Below are positions 1 through 8,321 of a stretch of 16,332 nt of DNA, in pieces. The translations under genes were made by a program, and so were the position numbers. The DNA lies in the NCBI GenBank assembly GCA_031277045.1, contig JAISLX010000098.1:1-16332 (forward strand). Reading direction: 5' to 3'. Every line of letters starts with the position of its first letter. Position 1 is the stretch's first letter. The notes beneath the pieces are model-generated. The model searched no databases, was not told where the DNA came from, and worked only from the letters and a program-made list of their open reading frames with translations. Origin of the DNA: Treponema sp. (GTDB lineage: Bacteria > Spirochaetota > Spirochaetia > Treponematales > Breznakiellaceae).

Positions 1-711
1 CCCCGGGAGATCATCATCGGCGCGGGTTCGGCCTACAACCCCTATTGGTTTCTGGACGAAAACAACCAGCTTACGGGGTTTGAGAAGGCGGTGCTGGACG
101 AAATCGACGCCCGGCATCCCGAGTTCACCCTGACCTATCAGATCTACGATTTTGCCAACATCCTTTTGTCCCTGGAATCGGGGAAGATCGACGTGGCGGT
201 CCACCAGTACGAATACAACATTGAGCGGGACCAGAAGTACCTCTACGGAAAAACGGGGTACACCACCTTTCCCCTCTACCTGGCGATTCGGGAAGATGAT
301 GCTGACATTCAGGGTTTCGAGGACCTCAAGGGGAAAACCGTCGTTTTAACCGGGACTACCAACAACAGTTACTATGTAACCAACAAGTGGAATGAGGAGC
401 ATGGCAAGCCTTTCAACATCATCTTTGAGGCCACTACCGCCCTGGCGCTGGAGGATATCGCGTCCGGCAGGGCAGACGCGATGACGAGCATGATACGGAA
501 CATCGAAAGCTACAAAACCGAATACCAGGCCAAAATCAAGGCCTCCGGCAGCCCGGTAGCCAACTCCAATACCTACTACCTTTTTAACAAGCAGACCGGA
601 GAGGAACTGCGGCAGATCTTTGACGCGGCCTTACAGGAACTCAAAGATGACGGAACCCTGGTAAAACTTTCCCACAAGTGGCTGGGAGGGGATTATATCG
701 TTAAGGACTAA
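1..711 (+). CDS. Amino-acid ABC transporter substrate-binding protein (family 3), 5' end missing
   Basis: This is the extracytoplasmic solute receptor of a polar amino-acid importer; it would bind the amino acid and deliver it to the permeases encoded next. The frame is open from base 1, so the signal peptide and first strand lie outside the window and 236 residues are visible. They begin with PREIIIGAGSAYNPYWFLDEN, the start of lobe 1, followed by LTGFEKAVLDEID, a typical family-3 segment. SGKIDVAVHQYEYNIERDQKY and LKGKTVVLTGTTNNSYYV mark lobe 1 and the crossover to lobe 2. The protein ends with DGTLVKLSHKWLGGDYI, the usual family ending. The GTG at 91 is internal, not a start. The ligand cannot be read from sequence; the two-permease layout recalls cystine or general polar amino-acid systems. 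Confidence 0.9.
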   Translation, partial: PREIIIGAGSAYNPYWFLDENNQLTGFEKAVLDEIDARHPEFTLTYQIYDFANILLSLESGKIDVAVHQYEYNIERDQKYLYGKTGYTTFPLYLAIREDDADIQGFEDLKGKTVVLTGTTNNSYYVTNKWNEEHGKPFNIIFEATTALALEDIASGRADAMTSMIRNIESYKTEYQAKIKASGSPVANSNTYYLFNKQTGEELRQIFDAALQELKDDGTLVKLSHKWLGGDYIVKD

Positions 712-716
712 ACAAA

Positions 717-749
717 CCGGGGGCCGGTAACCACGCTGAAGGCCCCCGG
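717..749 (+). other. GC-rich stem-loop between binding-protein and permease genes
   Basis: CCGGGGGCC at 717-725 pairs perfectly with GGCCCCCGG at 741-749 around a 15-nt loop, five bases after the binding-protein stop. It is not followed by a T-run, so a strong intrinsic terminator is unlikely. In binding-protein transporter operons a stem-loop in this place often protects the upstream message from 3' decay, giving more binding protein than permease. That role is inferred here. Confidence 0.6.
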
Positions 750-783
750 CATTTCCGTTCAACCAAAAAGGGAGAGACAGGGT

Positions 784-1536
784 ATGAATTTTTTTAGCTG
801 GTCGTTCTTTGCCGTTACGCTGTTCCGTATTATAGGCCGGGTTCCGGTTACCCTGGGCATTACCGTCGGGGCGTTCTCCGTTGGCCTCGTTCTGGCTTTT
901 ATCCTGGCGGCGGTCCAGTTGTACAAAGTTCCCGCAGCGTGGCAGGCCGCCAGGTTCTACATTTCGTTTATCCGGGGAACCCCCATTCTTATTCAGCTTT
1001 TAATCTGTAATCTGCTGCTTCCCGGTCTTATCTGGCGCATTACCGGGTACAACGCGGGCCGTTACTGGCCGCCCATCGTGTTTGTCATCCTGGCCTACGC
1101 GCTGAACAGCGCCGCCTTTTTATCGGAAACCCTGCGGGCTTCCGTATCCGGGGTCGGCGCAGGGCAGCAGGAGGCGGCCTATTCGGTGGGCCTAACCAAA
1201 CTGCAATCCCTGGTACACGTTATCCTGCCCCAGGCGATCAGAATCAGTATTCCGGGAATAGCCAACAGCCTTTCCAGCCTTCTCAAAGATACGTCTTTGG
1301 CCTACAGCGCCGCGGGTATTCTGGACATCATGGGCATGGCCTCTACCAACGCCACCGCTTCATTCCGGGGGCAAAGCGGCGCCGTACTGAACGCCACATT
1401 CCGGGAAATGGAAGGCTATATCGGGGCGGCCTGTGTCTTCTTCGTACTCTGCCTGCTTTTGGAGCGGGGTATGAACCTGCTGTCCAAACGTCTTGACCAG
1501 GGAGGCGGCTACACCCCTTCCCAAACGAGGGGCTGA
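784..1536 (+). CDS. Amino-acid ABC transporter permease (HisM/GlnP type), first of two
   Basis: Inner-membrane subunit of the importer. The 250-residue protein has hydrophobic segments from about residue 10 onward. It carries SFIRGTPILIQLL (61-73), a conserved block of this permease family, and the EAA loop EAAYSVGLTKLQSLVHVILPQ (130-150) that docks onto the ATPase. The length suits polar amino-acid uptake permeases. The ATG is preceded by a purine-rich Shine-Dalgarno stretch (GGGAGAG) at good distance. The second permease starts three bases after the stop, so the two are expected to be co-translated and to form a heterodimeric pore. Confidence 0.92.
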   Translation: MNFFSWSFFAVTLFRIIGRVPVTLGITVGAFSVGLVLAFILAAVQLYKVPAAWQAARFYISFIRGTPILIQLLICNLLLPGLIWRITGYNAGRYWPPIVFVILAYALNSAAFLSETLRASVSGVGAGQQEAAYSVGLTKLQSLVHVILPQAIRISIPGIANSLSSLLKDTSLAYSAAGILDIMGMASTNATASFRGQSGAVLNATFREMEGYIGAACVFFVLCLLLERGMNLLSKRLDQGGGYTPSQTRG

Positions 1537-1539
1537 ATT

Positions 1540-2238
1540 ATGGGACTTTCATTTGATCCGGCCTTCTTTTTTTACGAGGTTACTGTCGCCCTGTCGTATC
1601 TTCCGGTGGTTACGCTGCTCAGCGTAGTTCCTCTGCTGGGAGGAATAGCGCTGGGTACTGTTCTGGCCCTGTTTCGGATTTACCATATCCCCGGCTGGCA
1701 GCGGTTCGCCCAGGCCTATGTAACAACCCTGCGTTCAATCCCGCTTTTGCTGCAAATGTTCGTGGCCTATTTTATCACCAAGGCGGTATACAGCGCGTTC
1801 GGCCTGGATCAGCTTGTGCTGAACAAATTGGCGGTGGTGGTTATCGTCTTAACCCTGGACGCGGCTGGGTTTTTGTCCGAGGGAATCCGTTCCGCCCTGC
1901 TGTCGGTGGAAAAGGGCCAATACGAGGCGGGATATTCCGTGGGCCTTACCGGGTTTCAGATAATCCGCCATATCGTGCTTCCCCAAAGCCTGCCGGTAGC
2001 GGTTCCCATCGTGGGTTCCTCATTTATTGGCATTGTTAAGGGATCTTCGGCGGCCTACCTTCTGGGCGTTATTGAAATGATCCAGGGAACAAACATGAAA
2101 ACCGCGGGAAATTACCGCTACCTGGAAGCCTACTGCGCGGTAGCCCTTATCTACTGGGGGATTACTATTCTAATAGAACGCCTAACCGCAATAACGGAAA
2201 AGCGGGTGCGGCTTCACATGAAAGGGGGAGTAAGTTGA
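1540..2238 (+). CDS. Amino-acid ABC transporter permease (HisM/GlnP type), second of two
   Basis: Second membrane subunit, 232 residues, paralogous to its upstream neighbour. It shows TTLRSIPLLLQMFVAYF (62-78) and an EAA loop EAGYSVGLTGFQIIRHIVLPQ (129-149). The hydrophobic core is interrupted only by short loops, and the C-terminus is basic. Its stop overlaps the start of the ATPase gene by four bases (TTGA), so translation is probably coupled. Two different permeases beside one ATPase suggest a heterodimeric channel on an ATPase homodimer. Confidence 0.92.
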   Translation: MGLSFDPAFFFYEVTVALSYLPVVTLLSVVPLLGGIALGTVLALFRIYHIPGWQRFAQAYVTTLRSIPLLLQMFVAYFITKAVYSAFGLDQLVLNKLAVVVIVLTLDAAGFLSEGIRSALLSVEKGQYEAGYSVGLTGFQIIRHIVLPQSLPVAVPIVGSSFIGIVKGSSAAYLLGVIEMIQGTNMKTAGNYRYLEAYCAVALIYWGITILIERLTAITEKRVRLHMKGGVS

Positions 2239-2987
2239 TACGCATTACCAATCTGCATAAAAAATTCGGTGAAAAGGAAGTGCTCCGGGGCATCGATCTT
2301 ACGGTACAGGACGGACAGACGGTGGCCGTCATCGGCCCTTCCGGTTCGGGAAAAACAACGCTGCTGCGCTGCTTTAACTGCCTGGAACATTCTGACGAAG
2401 GGGAACTTACCATCGACGATTTCCACGTATCCCTGAAAAAACATTCCAGCCGCGACACCCTGACGGTCCGGCGGAAAACAGCTATGGTGTTTCAGCAGTA
2501 CAACCTGTTCCGGAACATGAACGCCCTGCGGAATGTGGAACTGGGCCTGCGGGTGGCGCAGAAGAAAAAACAGAGCCAGGCGGAAGCGGAGGCAAAGTCC
2601 GCCCTTGAGCGGGTAGGGCTGGGGGAATACTTTGAACGCTACCCCTCGGAGTTGTCAGGCGGCCAGCAGCAGCGGGTGGGGATCGCCCGGGCTCTGGCGT
2701 TAAATCCGCGGATCATTCTTTTTGACGAACCTACCAGCGCCCTGGACCCGGAGTGGGTAGGAGAAGTGCTGGCGGTTATCAAACAGCTTGCCGACCAGGG
2801 GCAGACCATGCTCATCGTCTCCCACGAAATGAACTTTGTCAGAAAGATCGCCGATCATGTAGTGTTTATAGACGAAGGCCTCGTGGTGGAAGAAGGCCCG
2901 TCAGAAGAAGTATTTGTCCACCCCAAAAAAGAACGGACCATCCAATTTCTGCGGACCGTTACCGATGACTGGATATACAAAATATGA
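2235..2987 (+). CDS. Amino-acid ABC transporter ATP-binding protein
   Basis: Cytoplasmic motor of the importer, 250 residues. All ABC motifs are present in order: Walker A GPSGSGKT (34-41), Q-loop FQQYNLF, signature LSGGQQQR, Walker B IILFDEPTSALDP and the H-switch SHEMNF. This is the GlnQ/HisP/TcyN-like class of polar amino-acid transporters. The start is a TTG overlapping the permease stop; GGGGGAG four bases upstream is a strong ribosome binding site supporting it. The gene closes the operon. Confidence 0.94.
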   Translation: MIRITNLHKKFGEKEVLRGIDLTVQDGQTVAVIGPSGSGKTTLLRCFNCLEHSDEGELTIDDFHVSLKKHSSRDTLTVRRKTAMVFQQYNLFRNMNALRNVELGLRVAQKKKQSQAEAEAKSALERVGLGEYFERYPSELSGGQQQRVGIARALALNPRIILFDEPTSALDPEWVGEVLAVIKQLADQGQTMLIVSHEMNFVRKIADHVVFIDEGLVVEEGPSEEVFVHPKKERTIQFLRTVTDDWIYKI

Positions 2988-2999
2988 AAATATGATAAA

Positions 3000-3027
3000 C
3001 TGTTTCAAATGCCAAATTTTGAAACAG
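3000..3027 (+). repeat. Perfect 10-bp inverted repeat after the transporter operon
   Basis: CTGTTTCAAA at 3000-3009 and TTTGAAACAG at 3018-3027 form a perfect dyad with an 8-nt centre. It lies 12 bases after the ATPase stop and is preceded by an AT-rich run containing TATGAT. There is no good T-tract on the plus strand, so it may be an operator as easily as a weak terminator. A GC-rich stem follows (CCACCCC 3046-3052 with GGGGTGG 3060-3066). The dyad covers the upstream ATG of the next gene, which argues against that start. Confidence 0.5.
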
Positions 3028-3062
3028 CCGCCGTTTTGCCGCGCCCCACCCCAAAATGCGGG

Positions 3063-4421
3063 GTGGCCCCGCGCATTCCTGCGGCTGTCCACCTGTTTCT
3101 TATGGCGCTGCCGCCCGTCCTGTCCGGTTCCTGCTCCAGCGTTCCGCCGGAAATTCCCGGCGGCGTTTCCCATGTTGTTCCGGGGGATTTCGCGGGGATC
3201 ATCCATACCGGATACTCGGAGGACCTGGACACGGAATACGCCCTGCTTGCGGAGATGGGCGTTGTCTGGGTACACCGGGATTTCAGATGGAGCAGCGTGG
3301 AGCCGGCAGATAACGACTGGCGCTACGAGGAATTTGATCGCTATGTAAGCCGCGCCAACGCCGAGGGGAAGAAAATCCTGGGGATGCTTCTCTACGATAC
3401 GGGCTGGATACATAACGGAACCCGCGCCGACGACAAGTTCAAAGACGGCAAGACGCATGACTACGTTTCGGTTTCGGAGATTCCCTTATACTGCGATTAT
3501 GTCAGGGAAACAGTAAAACGCTACAACGGAAATCACGGCTGCGGCAGGGTCGACGCCTGGGCAATCTGGAACGAGCCCAACCTAAAGGAATTCTGGCAGG
3601 GCAGCAAAGAAGAGTATTTCGCCCTTGCGCGGGAAGCGGTCAAAACGATCCGCGAACTGGACAAGGCGGAAGGGACCAGGACCACGATTATCGGCGGCGT
3701 TTTAAGCGATATGGAACTCGTGTTTGGAAACACCTCCTGGATCAGGGGACTTTTTGAATCCCGCGCGATGGACGGCACGGACGGGATTGCGTTCCACCCG
3801 TACCACATGAACGCCCAGGCCAGCGCCCGTATATTCAGCAAATTTAGGGATATTGCGGCATCCTACGGGTTTGCCGGTAAAATCTGGGTGAATGAAGTCG
3901 GTTTTCCGGCCCGGGGAATTTCCCCCCGGACAGTACCAGAATCAAAAATGCCTGAAACCACGGTCAAAACCATTACCCTTCTTGCCGCGGAAGGTGCCCG
4001 GACTCTTTTCTGGTATCACATGTTTGACGATGATTCCTTTGGGCTGGTGGATAAAAGCGTCCTGCCCTGGCAAAAAAAGGGGGGATATTGGGCCTATGCC
4101 TTGTGCGCGAACAACCTGGCCGGCAAGATATTGCGGACCGGCGTCTATCAAAATTTAACGGCGCCTTCTAAAACACGGAGTTTCTATTTTGAGGGAAATG
4201 ACGGCAGCCGGGTATTAATCGCCTGGAACGAAAGCGCCCTGTTTAACAAAACTATCAGCGTGAGGCTTCCCGGCGTAAACCACAAACGCTGGAACGCGGC
4301 CACCGGATTGTCCGGGGATATAAACCTTACCGGCGGCGTATATACCACCGTTCTTTATCCTTCCGGCGGGAAGGATCAGGCGGCAAAACCCAGCCTCCTG
4401 TTTCTTACCTGGAACGAATGA
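3063..4421 (+). CDS. Predicted lipoprotein glycoside hydrolase, clan GH-A (GH39/GH5-like)
   Basis: Probably a surface or periplasmic enzyme cleaving beta-glycosidic bonds; the substrate is unknown. Two clan GH-A signatures are visible: WAIWNEPN with the proton-donor Glu (base 3573) and IWVNEVGF with the nucleophile Glu (base 3894), about 107 residues apart as expected for a TIM-barrel glycosidase. WSSVEPADNDWRYEEFDRYV near the start also fits GH39-like enzymes. The C-terminal part resembles a small beta-sandwich. From the GTG at 3063 the protein begins MAPRIPAAVHLFLMALPPVLSGSC, a signal peptide ending in a relaxed spirochaete-type lipobox (LSGS-C). An in-frame ATG at 3009 would add 18 residues, but it lies inside an inverted repeat and neither start has a clear ribosome binding site, so the start is uncertain. 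Confidence 0.75.
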   Translation: MAPRIPAAVHLFLMALPPVLSGSCSSVPPEIPGGVSHVVPGDFAGIIHTGYSEDLDTEYALLAEMGVVWVHRDFRWSSVEPADNDWRYEEFDRYVSRANAEGKKILGMLLYDTGWIHNGTRADDKFKDGKTHDYVSVSEIPLYCDYVRETVKRYNGNHGCGRVDAWAIWNEPNLKEFWQGSKEEYFALAREAVKTIRELDKAEGTRTTIIGGVLSDMELVFGNTSWIRGLFESRAMDGTDGIAFHPYHMNAQASARIFSKFRDIAASYGFAGKIWVNEVGFPARGISPRTVPESKMPETTVKTITLLAAEGARTLFWYHMFDDDSFGLVDKSVLPWQKKGGYWAYALCANNLAGKILRTGVYQNLTAPSKTRSFYFEGNDGSRVLIAWNESALFNKTISVRLPGVNHKRWNAATGLSGDINLTGGVYTTVLYPSGGKDQAAKPSLLFLTWNE

Positions 4422-4437
4422 GCCCTAAACCCGGCCC

Positions 4438-5793
4438 CTAACCGTGCCGGATGGCGTTGAATTTCCACTTGCCGGTGAACAGATACGCGATAATCATCAC
4501 CAGCACCCCCGCGCTGGCCACCGGCGCGCCCAGGCCAACCCCCCGGAGCCCCCAGCCCAGACTGATACCAAAGATGTAACACACCGGCGCCCGCAGGATT
4601 ACTGAGGAAAGAAGGCTGCTCGCCATCGTAAAAAAGGTGTGGCCCCCGCCGGTCAAAAAACCGTTGATGCAGAACACGAAAGGGATAATCAGGAAGTCCC
4701 AGGCGAAGGACCGGGCGTAGGCCATGCCGTCACGGATCACCTGGGGGTCGTCCCCAAAAAACCGCAGGATGGTTTCCGAAAACAGCATGACCAGAACAAA
4801 GAATATCCAGGTAACAATAACGGAAAATACGGTCCCGATTCGGCAGGCTTGCACCGCCCGGTCCACCCGGCCCGCCCCAAAGTTCTGGGCGCTCATGACG
4901 GAAATGGAGGCGCTCATGGCCAGGGCGGGCATAAAGGCAAAGCTGTTGAATTTGCCAAAGGCCCCCACGGCGGCGGAAGCGCTTACCCCTCCCACAATGT
5001 TCACAATCGCGGTGATAAACAGGAACGAAAGGCTGGTCACGCTGTTCTGGACGCAGAAGGGCAGCCCAAGTTTGAGGATCGGAACCAACTGATCCCGGTA
5101 AATCCGGAAGGACCGGGGCCTAAAGTCGAACTGGAAGTTATTCCGCACCATGTAGGCCACACACAACACCACGCAAAGGGCCTGGGAGGTCACTGTGGCC
5201 AGGGCGGCTCCCAGGGCGTCCCAGTGGAACAGGGCCACAAAAACCAGGTCCAGCACGATGTTGACCGCGCAGGCTATCATCACAAAGTAAAAGGGCTGTT
5301 TGGAATTCCCCATGCCCTGCAAGATCCCCGCAAAGGCGTTGTAACCAAAAATAAAGAGTACCCCAATCACTGTTACCGTCAGGTAGCGGTCGCTTTCCAG
5401 GTAGGATTCCGCCGGTGTGCGGATAAGCCGCAGCACCGCCCCCTTAAAAACCAGCATCCCCCCGGTAATAACCACCGCCAGAATCACCAGCAGCGTAATA
5501 ACGGTGGCGGTACAGCGCCGCATGGCTTCCCGGTTCCCCGCCCCCAGGTACTGCCCGATCAGCACCGTGGCCCCCGTGCACAGCCCGATCACCGTGTTGG
5601 TCAGGATAAACGTTACCTGCCCCCCGATGTTTACGCCGGACATGCTTTCGGCCCCCGCGAAGTTGCCGACAATCAGCATATCCGCCACATTGTACAGGGA
5701 CTGAACAATGTTGGATGCCAAAAAGGGAAGGGCAAACCGCACCAGTTGGGAAAGCACGTTGCCGCGGGAAAGATCGGTCGAAATATGGGCCAT
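4438..5793 (-). CDS. MATE-family efflux transporter
   Basis: Inner-membrane multidrug/sodium (or proton) antiporter, 451 residues with about twelve hydrophobic segments in two related halves. The first half begins LVRFALPFLASNIVQSLYNVADMLIVGNFAG and contains GATVLIGQYLGAGN; the second contains PFCVQNSVTSLSFLFITAIVN and MSAQNFGAGRVDRA. The paired 'GQ/AQ-x-x-GAG' motifs are typical of the NorM/DinF group. It converges with the glycoside hydrolase, with only 16 bases between the stops. No Shine-Dalgarno is seen before the ATG; TATGAT ends six bases upstream, so the message may be nearly leaderless. The exported compound cannot be inferred. Confidence 0.93.
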   Translation of the reverse strand: MAHISTDLSRGNVLSQLVRFALPFLASNIVQSLYNVADMLIVGNFAGAESMSGVNIGGQVTFILTNTVIGLCTGATVLIGQYLGAGNREAMRRCTATVITLLVILAVVITGGMLVFKGAVLRLIRTPAESYLESDRYLTVTVIGVLFIFGYNAFAGILQGMGNSKQPFYFVMIACAVNIVLDLVFVALFHWDALGAALATVTSQALCVVLCVAYMVRNNFQFDFRPRSFRIYRDQLVPILKLGLPFCVQNSVTSLSFLFITAIVNIVGGVSASAAVGAFGKFNSFAFMPALAMSASISVMSAQNFGAGRVDRAVQACRIGTVFSVIVTWIFFVLVMLFSETILRFFGDDPQVIRDGMAYARSFAWDFLIIPFVFCINGFLTGGGHTFFTMASSLLSSVILRAPVCYIFGISLGWGLRGVGLGAPVASAGVLVMIIAYLFTGKWKFNAIRHG

Positions 5794-5852
5794 TCGGGTA
5801 TCATAACCGTTTTGGAATCAGGAGTCTTCCCCAGGGCCGGCCCGGCAGCCTA

Positions 5853-5882
5853 TTGACAAATTCCGGTATCTTGAGTTAATAT
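5853..5882 (+). promoter_or_regulatory. Sigma-70-type promoter of rny
   Basis: A consensus -35 TTGACA at 5853-5858 is followed after 18 bases by TAATAT at 5877-5882 (or after 17 bases by TTAATA). Transcription would begin near 5889. The ribosome binding site AAGGGG ends at 5915, six bases before the rny ATG at 5922. Confidence 0.6.
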
Positions 5883-5921
5883 TCAACGAATTTTTGTATA
5901 GAAATCGGTAAGGGGTATATC

Positions 5922-7454
5922 ATGGAGTGGATTTTTTTTATAATCCTCCCTCTTGCCGGGCTATTCTTGGGCTGGACTATAAGATGGCTGTACGCCAAAT
6001 TTCAACTTACGGCATCGGAGCAGCGCGCCGAGCGTATAAAACAGGATGCGATAAAGGAAGCTGAGGCCAAAAAGAGGGATATCCTTCTTGAGGCGAAAGA
6101 TCAGGTTATTCGCGACAGAAACCAGCAGGAGAAGGAAACCCGGGAACGCAGGGCAGAGTTACAGCGGTACGAACGCCGCGTTTTGCAGAAAGAAGAGGCC
6201 ATTGACAGGAAATCGGCCCAGATCGAAAAGACGGAAAAGGCTCTTGCGGACAAAGAGCGGTTTTTTGCCGAGCGGGAAAAGGCCCTTGACAAGGAAGAGG
6301 AACGCTACCGGGCCGAACTGGTCCGAATTTCCGGTCTTGGCATGGAAGAGGCAAAGGCCCTTATCATCCAAAGCCTGGAAAACGAAGCCAAACACGATGC
6401 CCAGGCATTGATTAACAAAATCGAGCAAGAGGCAAACCACGCGGGGGAGAAAAAAGCCCGTGATATCCTGGTTACCACCATCCAGCGTCTTGCCACGGAG
6501 GTAACCGGGGACGTTACGATTACGTCCGTCAGCCTGCCAAATGACGAGATGAAAGGCCGGATTATCGGCCGGGAAGGGCGGAACATCCGTACCCTGGAAA
6601 CCCTTACGGGGGTGGACATCATCATCGACGACACCCCGGAAGCGGTAGTTATCTCCTGTTTTGACCCCGTGCGCCGGGAAATTGCCAAAGTAAGCCTGGA
6701 ACGGCTTATCTCCGACGGCCGTATCCACCCCGCCCGGATCGAGGAAATTGTTACCAAGGTAAGCCGGGACATTTCCCAGCGGATATTTGAAGAAGGGGAA
6801 AAGGTCCTCTTTGACATGGGAATCCACAACATTAAGCCGGAGGCGATTCAGGCCCTGGGACGGCTCCACTACCGGACCAGCTACGGTCAGAATGTGCTTC
6901 AACATTCCCGCGAGGTGGCGATAATCGCCGGGATTCTGGCCGCGGAAATTGGCGACTGTAACCGGGAACTGGCCCGGCGGGCGGCCCTGCTCCACGACAT
7001 TGGTAAAGGCGTGGAATCCGATTCGGACATGAACCACGCGGAAATCGGCATGGACATGGCCCGGAAAATGGGGGAAGACCCCCGGATCATCAACGCCATC
7101 GGGAGTCACCACAACGACATTGAGCCCACCTGCCTTGAATCCGTGCTGGTCCAGATTGCAGATGCCATTTCCGCCGCCCGGCCCGGCGCCCGCAAAGAAA
7201 CCCTAGATAATTACATCAAACGGCTTGAAAATCTGGAAAGTGTGGCCACAGGTTTTACAGGGGTAGACAAGGCGTTCGCAATCCAGGCAGGCCGGGAGCT
7301 GCGGGTTATCGTCAATAACGAGGCGGTCAGCGATGACCAGTCCCGGGACCTGGTCAAGCAGATTGCCAAAAAGATCGAAAACGACCTGCGCTACCCCGGC
7401 CGCATCAAGGTAACCATTATCCGGGAAACCCGGATTACCGAGTACGCCCGTTAG
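5922..7454 (+). CDS. rny: Ribonuclease Y
   Basis: Membrane-anchored endoribonuclease that starts mRNA decay. The 510-residue protein shows the complete family layout: an N-terminal transmembrane helix (about residues 2-20), a long charged coiled coil (about 30-170), a KH RNA-binding domain around GRIIGREGRNIRTLETLTGVDIIIDD, then an HD domain with the metal-binding pair HDIGKG (H358, D359) and GSHHNDIEP. It ends with the family's RYPGRIKVTIIRETRITEYAR. Length is normal. The start is supported by the N-terminal helix, a good ribosome binding site and an upstream promoter. It is transcribed alone, divergent from the MATE gene. Confidence 0.98.
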   Translation: MEWIFFIILPLAGLFLGWTIRWLYAKFQLTASEQRAERIKQDAIKEAEAKKRDILLEAKDQVIRDRNQQEKETRERRAELQRYERRVLQKEEAIDRKSAQIEKTEKALADKERFFAEREKALDKEEERYRAELVRISGLGMEEAKALIIQSLENEAKHDAQALINKIEQEANHAGEKKARDILVTTIQRLATEVTGDVTITSVSLPNDEMKGRIIGREGRNIRTLETLTGVDIIIDDTPEAVVISCFDPVRREIAKVSLERLISDGRIHPARIEEIVTKVSRDISQRIFEEGEKVLFDMGIHNIKPEAIQALGRLHYRTSYGQNVLQHSREVAIIAGILAAEIGDCNRELARRAALLHDIGKGVESDSDMNHAEIGMDMARKMGEDPRIINAIGSHHNDIEPTCLESVLVQIADAISAARPGARKETLDNYIKRLENLESVATGFTGVDKAFAIQAGRELRVIVNNEAVSDDQSRDLVKQIAKKIENDLRYPGRIKVTIIRETRITEYAR

Positions 7455-7814
7455 GGCGCCAGGCTTACGGCGCCCATTCGCGGAACTCAACGCGCCGGGC
7501 GGTCTCGCGGGTTTTCCCGGCGGTTCCGTCCGGCGTTGGGCGCCTTTTGCGCTTTTCCGGCCCCTCAGCCTCCCCGTCACATGCCCATTGCCAACAATGA
7601 AGAACCCCGCCGCAGAGTTCGAACCAAGGGTTCGGCGGGGTATCTTCGTTCGAGAAGAAAAAGTCCTGCGGACTTTTCTCATTTTGCACAGGAGAGGTCT
7701 CAACCCCGCCATCGTTGGCATAGAAATTGAACCGCCCCAAGGCGGGGTATTCGACCCCTCTTCGAATAAAGTTGTTCAATCTCTGAACAATGACCGCTTA
7801 AAACAATCCGGGTA
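7455..7814. other. Hairpin-rich intergenic region between convergent operons
   Basis: I see no convincing gene in these 360 bases. They hold several dyads. GGGCGCC 7454-7460 pairs with 7469-7475 directly at the rny stop. CCCCGCCG 7605-7612 pairs with CGGCGGGG 7633-7640 and competes with the nested CGAACC/GGTTCG hairpin at 7620-7634. AAAAGTCC/GGACTTTT lies at 7659-7677. CCCCGCC 7704-7710 pairs with GGCGGGG 7741-7747, competing with CCGCC/GGCGG at 7732-7745. TTGTTCA/TGAACAA lies at 7772-7790. The motif GGCGGGGTAT followed by TTCG occurs twice (7635 and 7741), giving two related structured modules. A 104-codon minus-strand reading frame crosses the region but looks incidental. Confidence 0.5.
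7659..7677. terminator. Probable bidirectional terminator between rny and the thyX operon
   Basis: AAAAGTCC and GGACTTTT form a perfect 8-bp stem with a TGC loop. Read on the minus strand the stem runs into TTTTTCTTCT, a good U-tract; on the plus strand it continues with TTTTCTCATTTT. It lies between two converging transcription units, as a shared terminator would. Confidence 0.5.
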
Positions 7815-8321
7815 TCAACGGGACATAAAAAATCCCCCGGTTTTAAAGTTAACGAACATTTCGAACGCCTGTATCCCCAAACTTACCACGGCGGTAACGA
7901 TGATCCCGGCGCAGATAACCCCCAGGATCACCGCCAAAAGGGTACGGCCCTTCCGCAGCCCCAGGACCCAGGCCCCCAGGGTTCCGGTCCAGGCGCCGGT
8001 AACCGGCAGTGGGATGGCTACAAAAACGGCAATGCCAAACCAACCCCACTTTTCCACGCCGCTTTGAAGCCTGTTCCGGGCCCGTTCCACAAAGCGGTTA
8101 AAAAACCCGGCGTACCATTTTATGGGGAGAAACAATTTGTGCAGGGTAGAGAGAAAAACCCAGCAGACCGGGGCCACCAGAGCATTCAAAATTACCGTGT
8201 AGGGAAGGGCAATATACCAGGGGATTCCGTTGGCTATGGCGAAAGGGATGGCCCCCCGCAGTTCCGATATGGGAAGAAAAGCCAAAAAAGCGGTAAAGAA
8301 AAAAACCAAAGGATCGCTCAC
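7815..8321 (-). CDS. COG2426 small integral membrane protein ('small multidrug export' family)
   Basis: 168-residue inner-membrane protein with about four hydrophobic segments. The conserved PISELRGAIPFAIANGIPW near the N-terminus and IPLPVTGAWTGTLGAWVLGL in the middle are hallmarks of the COG2426 family. The family name suggests export of small compounds, but as far as I know the function is poorly established. The start is GTG, overlapping the stop of the acetyltransferase gene by four bases (GTGA). It is the last gene of the four-gene thyX operon. Confidence 0.85.
   Translation of the reverse strand: MSDPLVFFFTAFLAFLPISELRGAIPFAIANGIPWYIALPYTVILNALVAPVCWVFLSTLHKLFLPIKWYAGFFNRFVERARNRLQSGVEKWGWFGIAVFVAIPLPVTGAWTGTLGAWVLGLRKGRTLLAVILGVICAGIIVTAVVSLGIQAFEMFVNFKTGGFFMSR

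Noticed and set aside
4639..5856. 405-codon plus-strand reading frame opposite the MATE gene
   Set aside because: Its product is rich in His, Gly, Pro and Gln with no motif, as expected of the complement of a GC-rich membrane-protein gene; the minus strand encodes an intact MATE protein.
6159..7112. 317-codon minus-strand frame opposite rny
   Set aside because: It mirrors RNase Y, which is complete on the other strand; the product has no recognisable domain.
7605..7640. tRNA-like arm (GTTCGAACC)
   Set aside because: No acceptor, D or anticodon arms could be placed around it.
7465..7779. 104-codon minus-strand frame in the intergenic region
   Set aside because: No ribosome binding site or family resemblance was seen, and it runs through several hairpins; it is more likely structured non-coding sequence.
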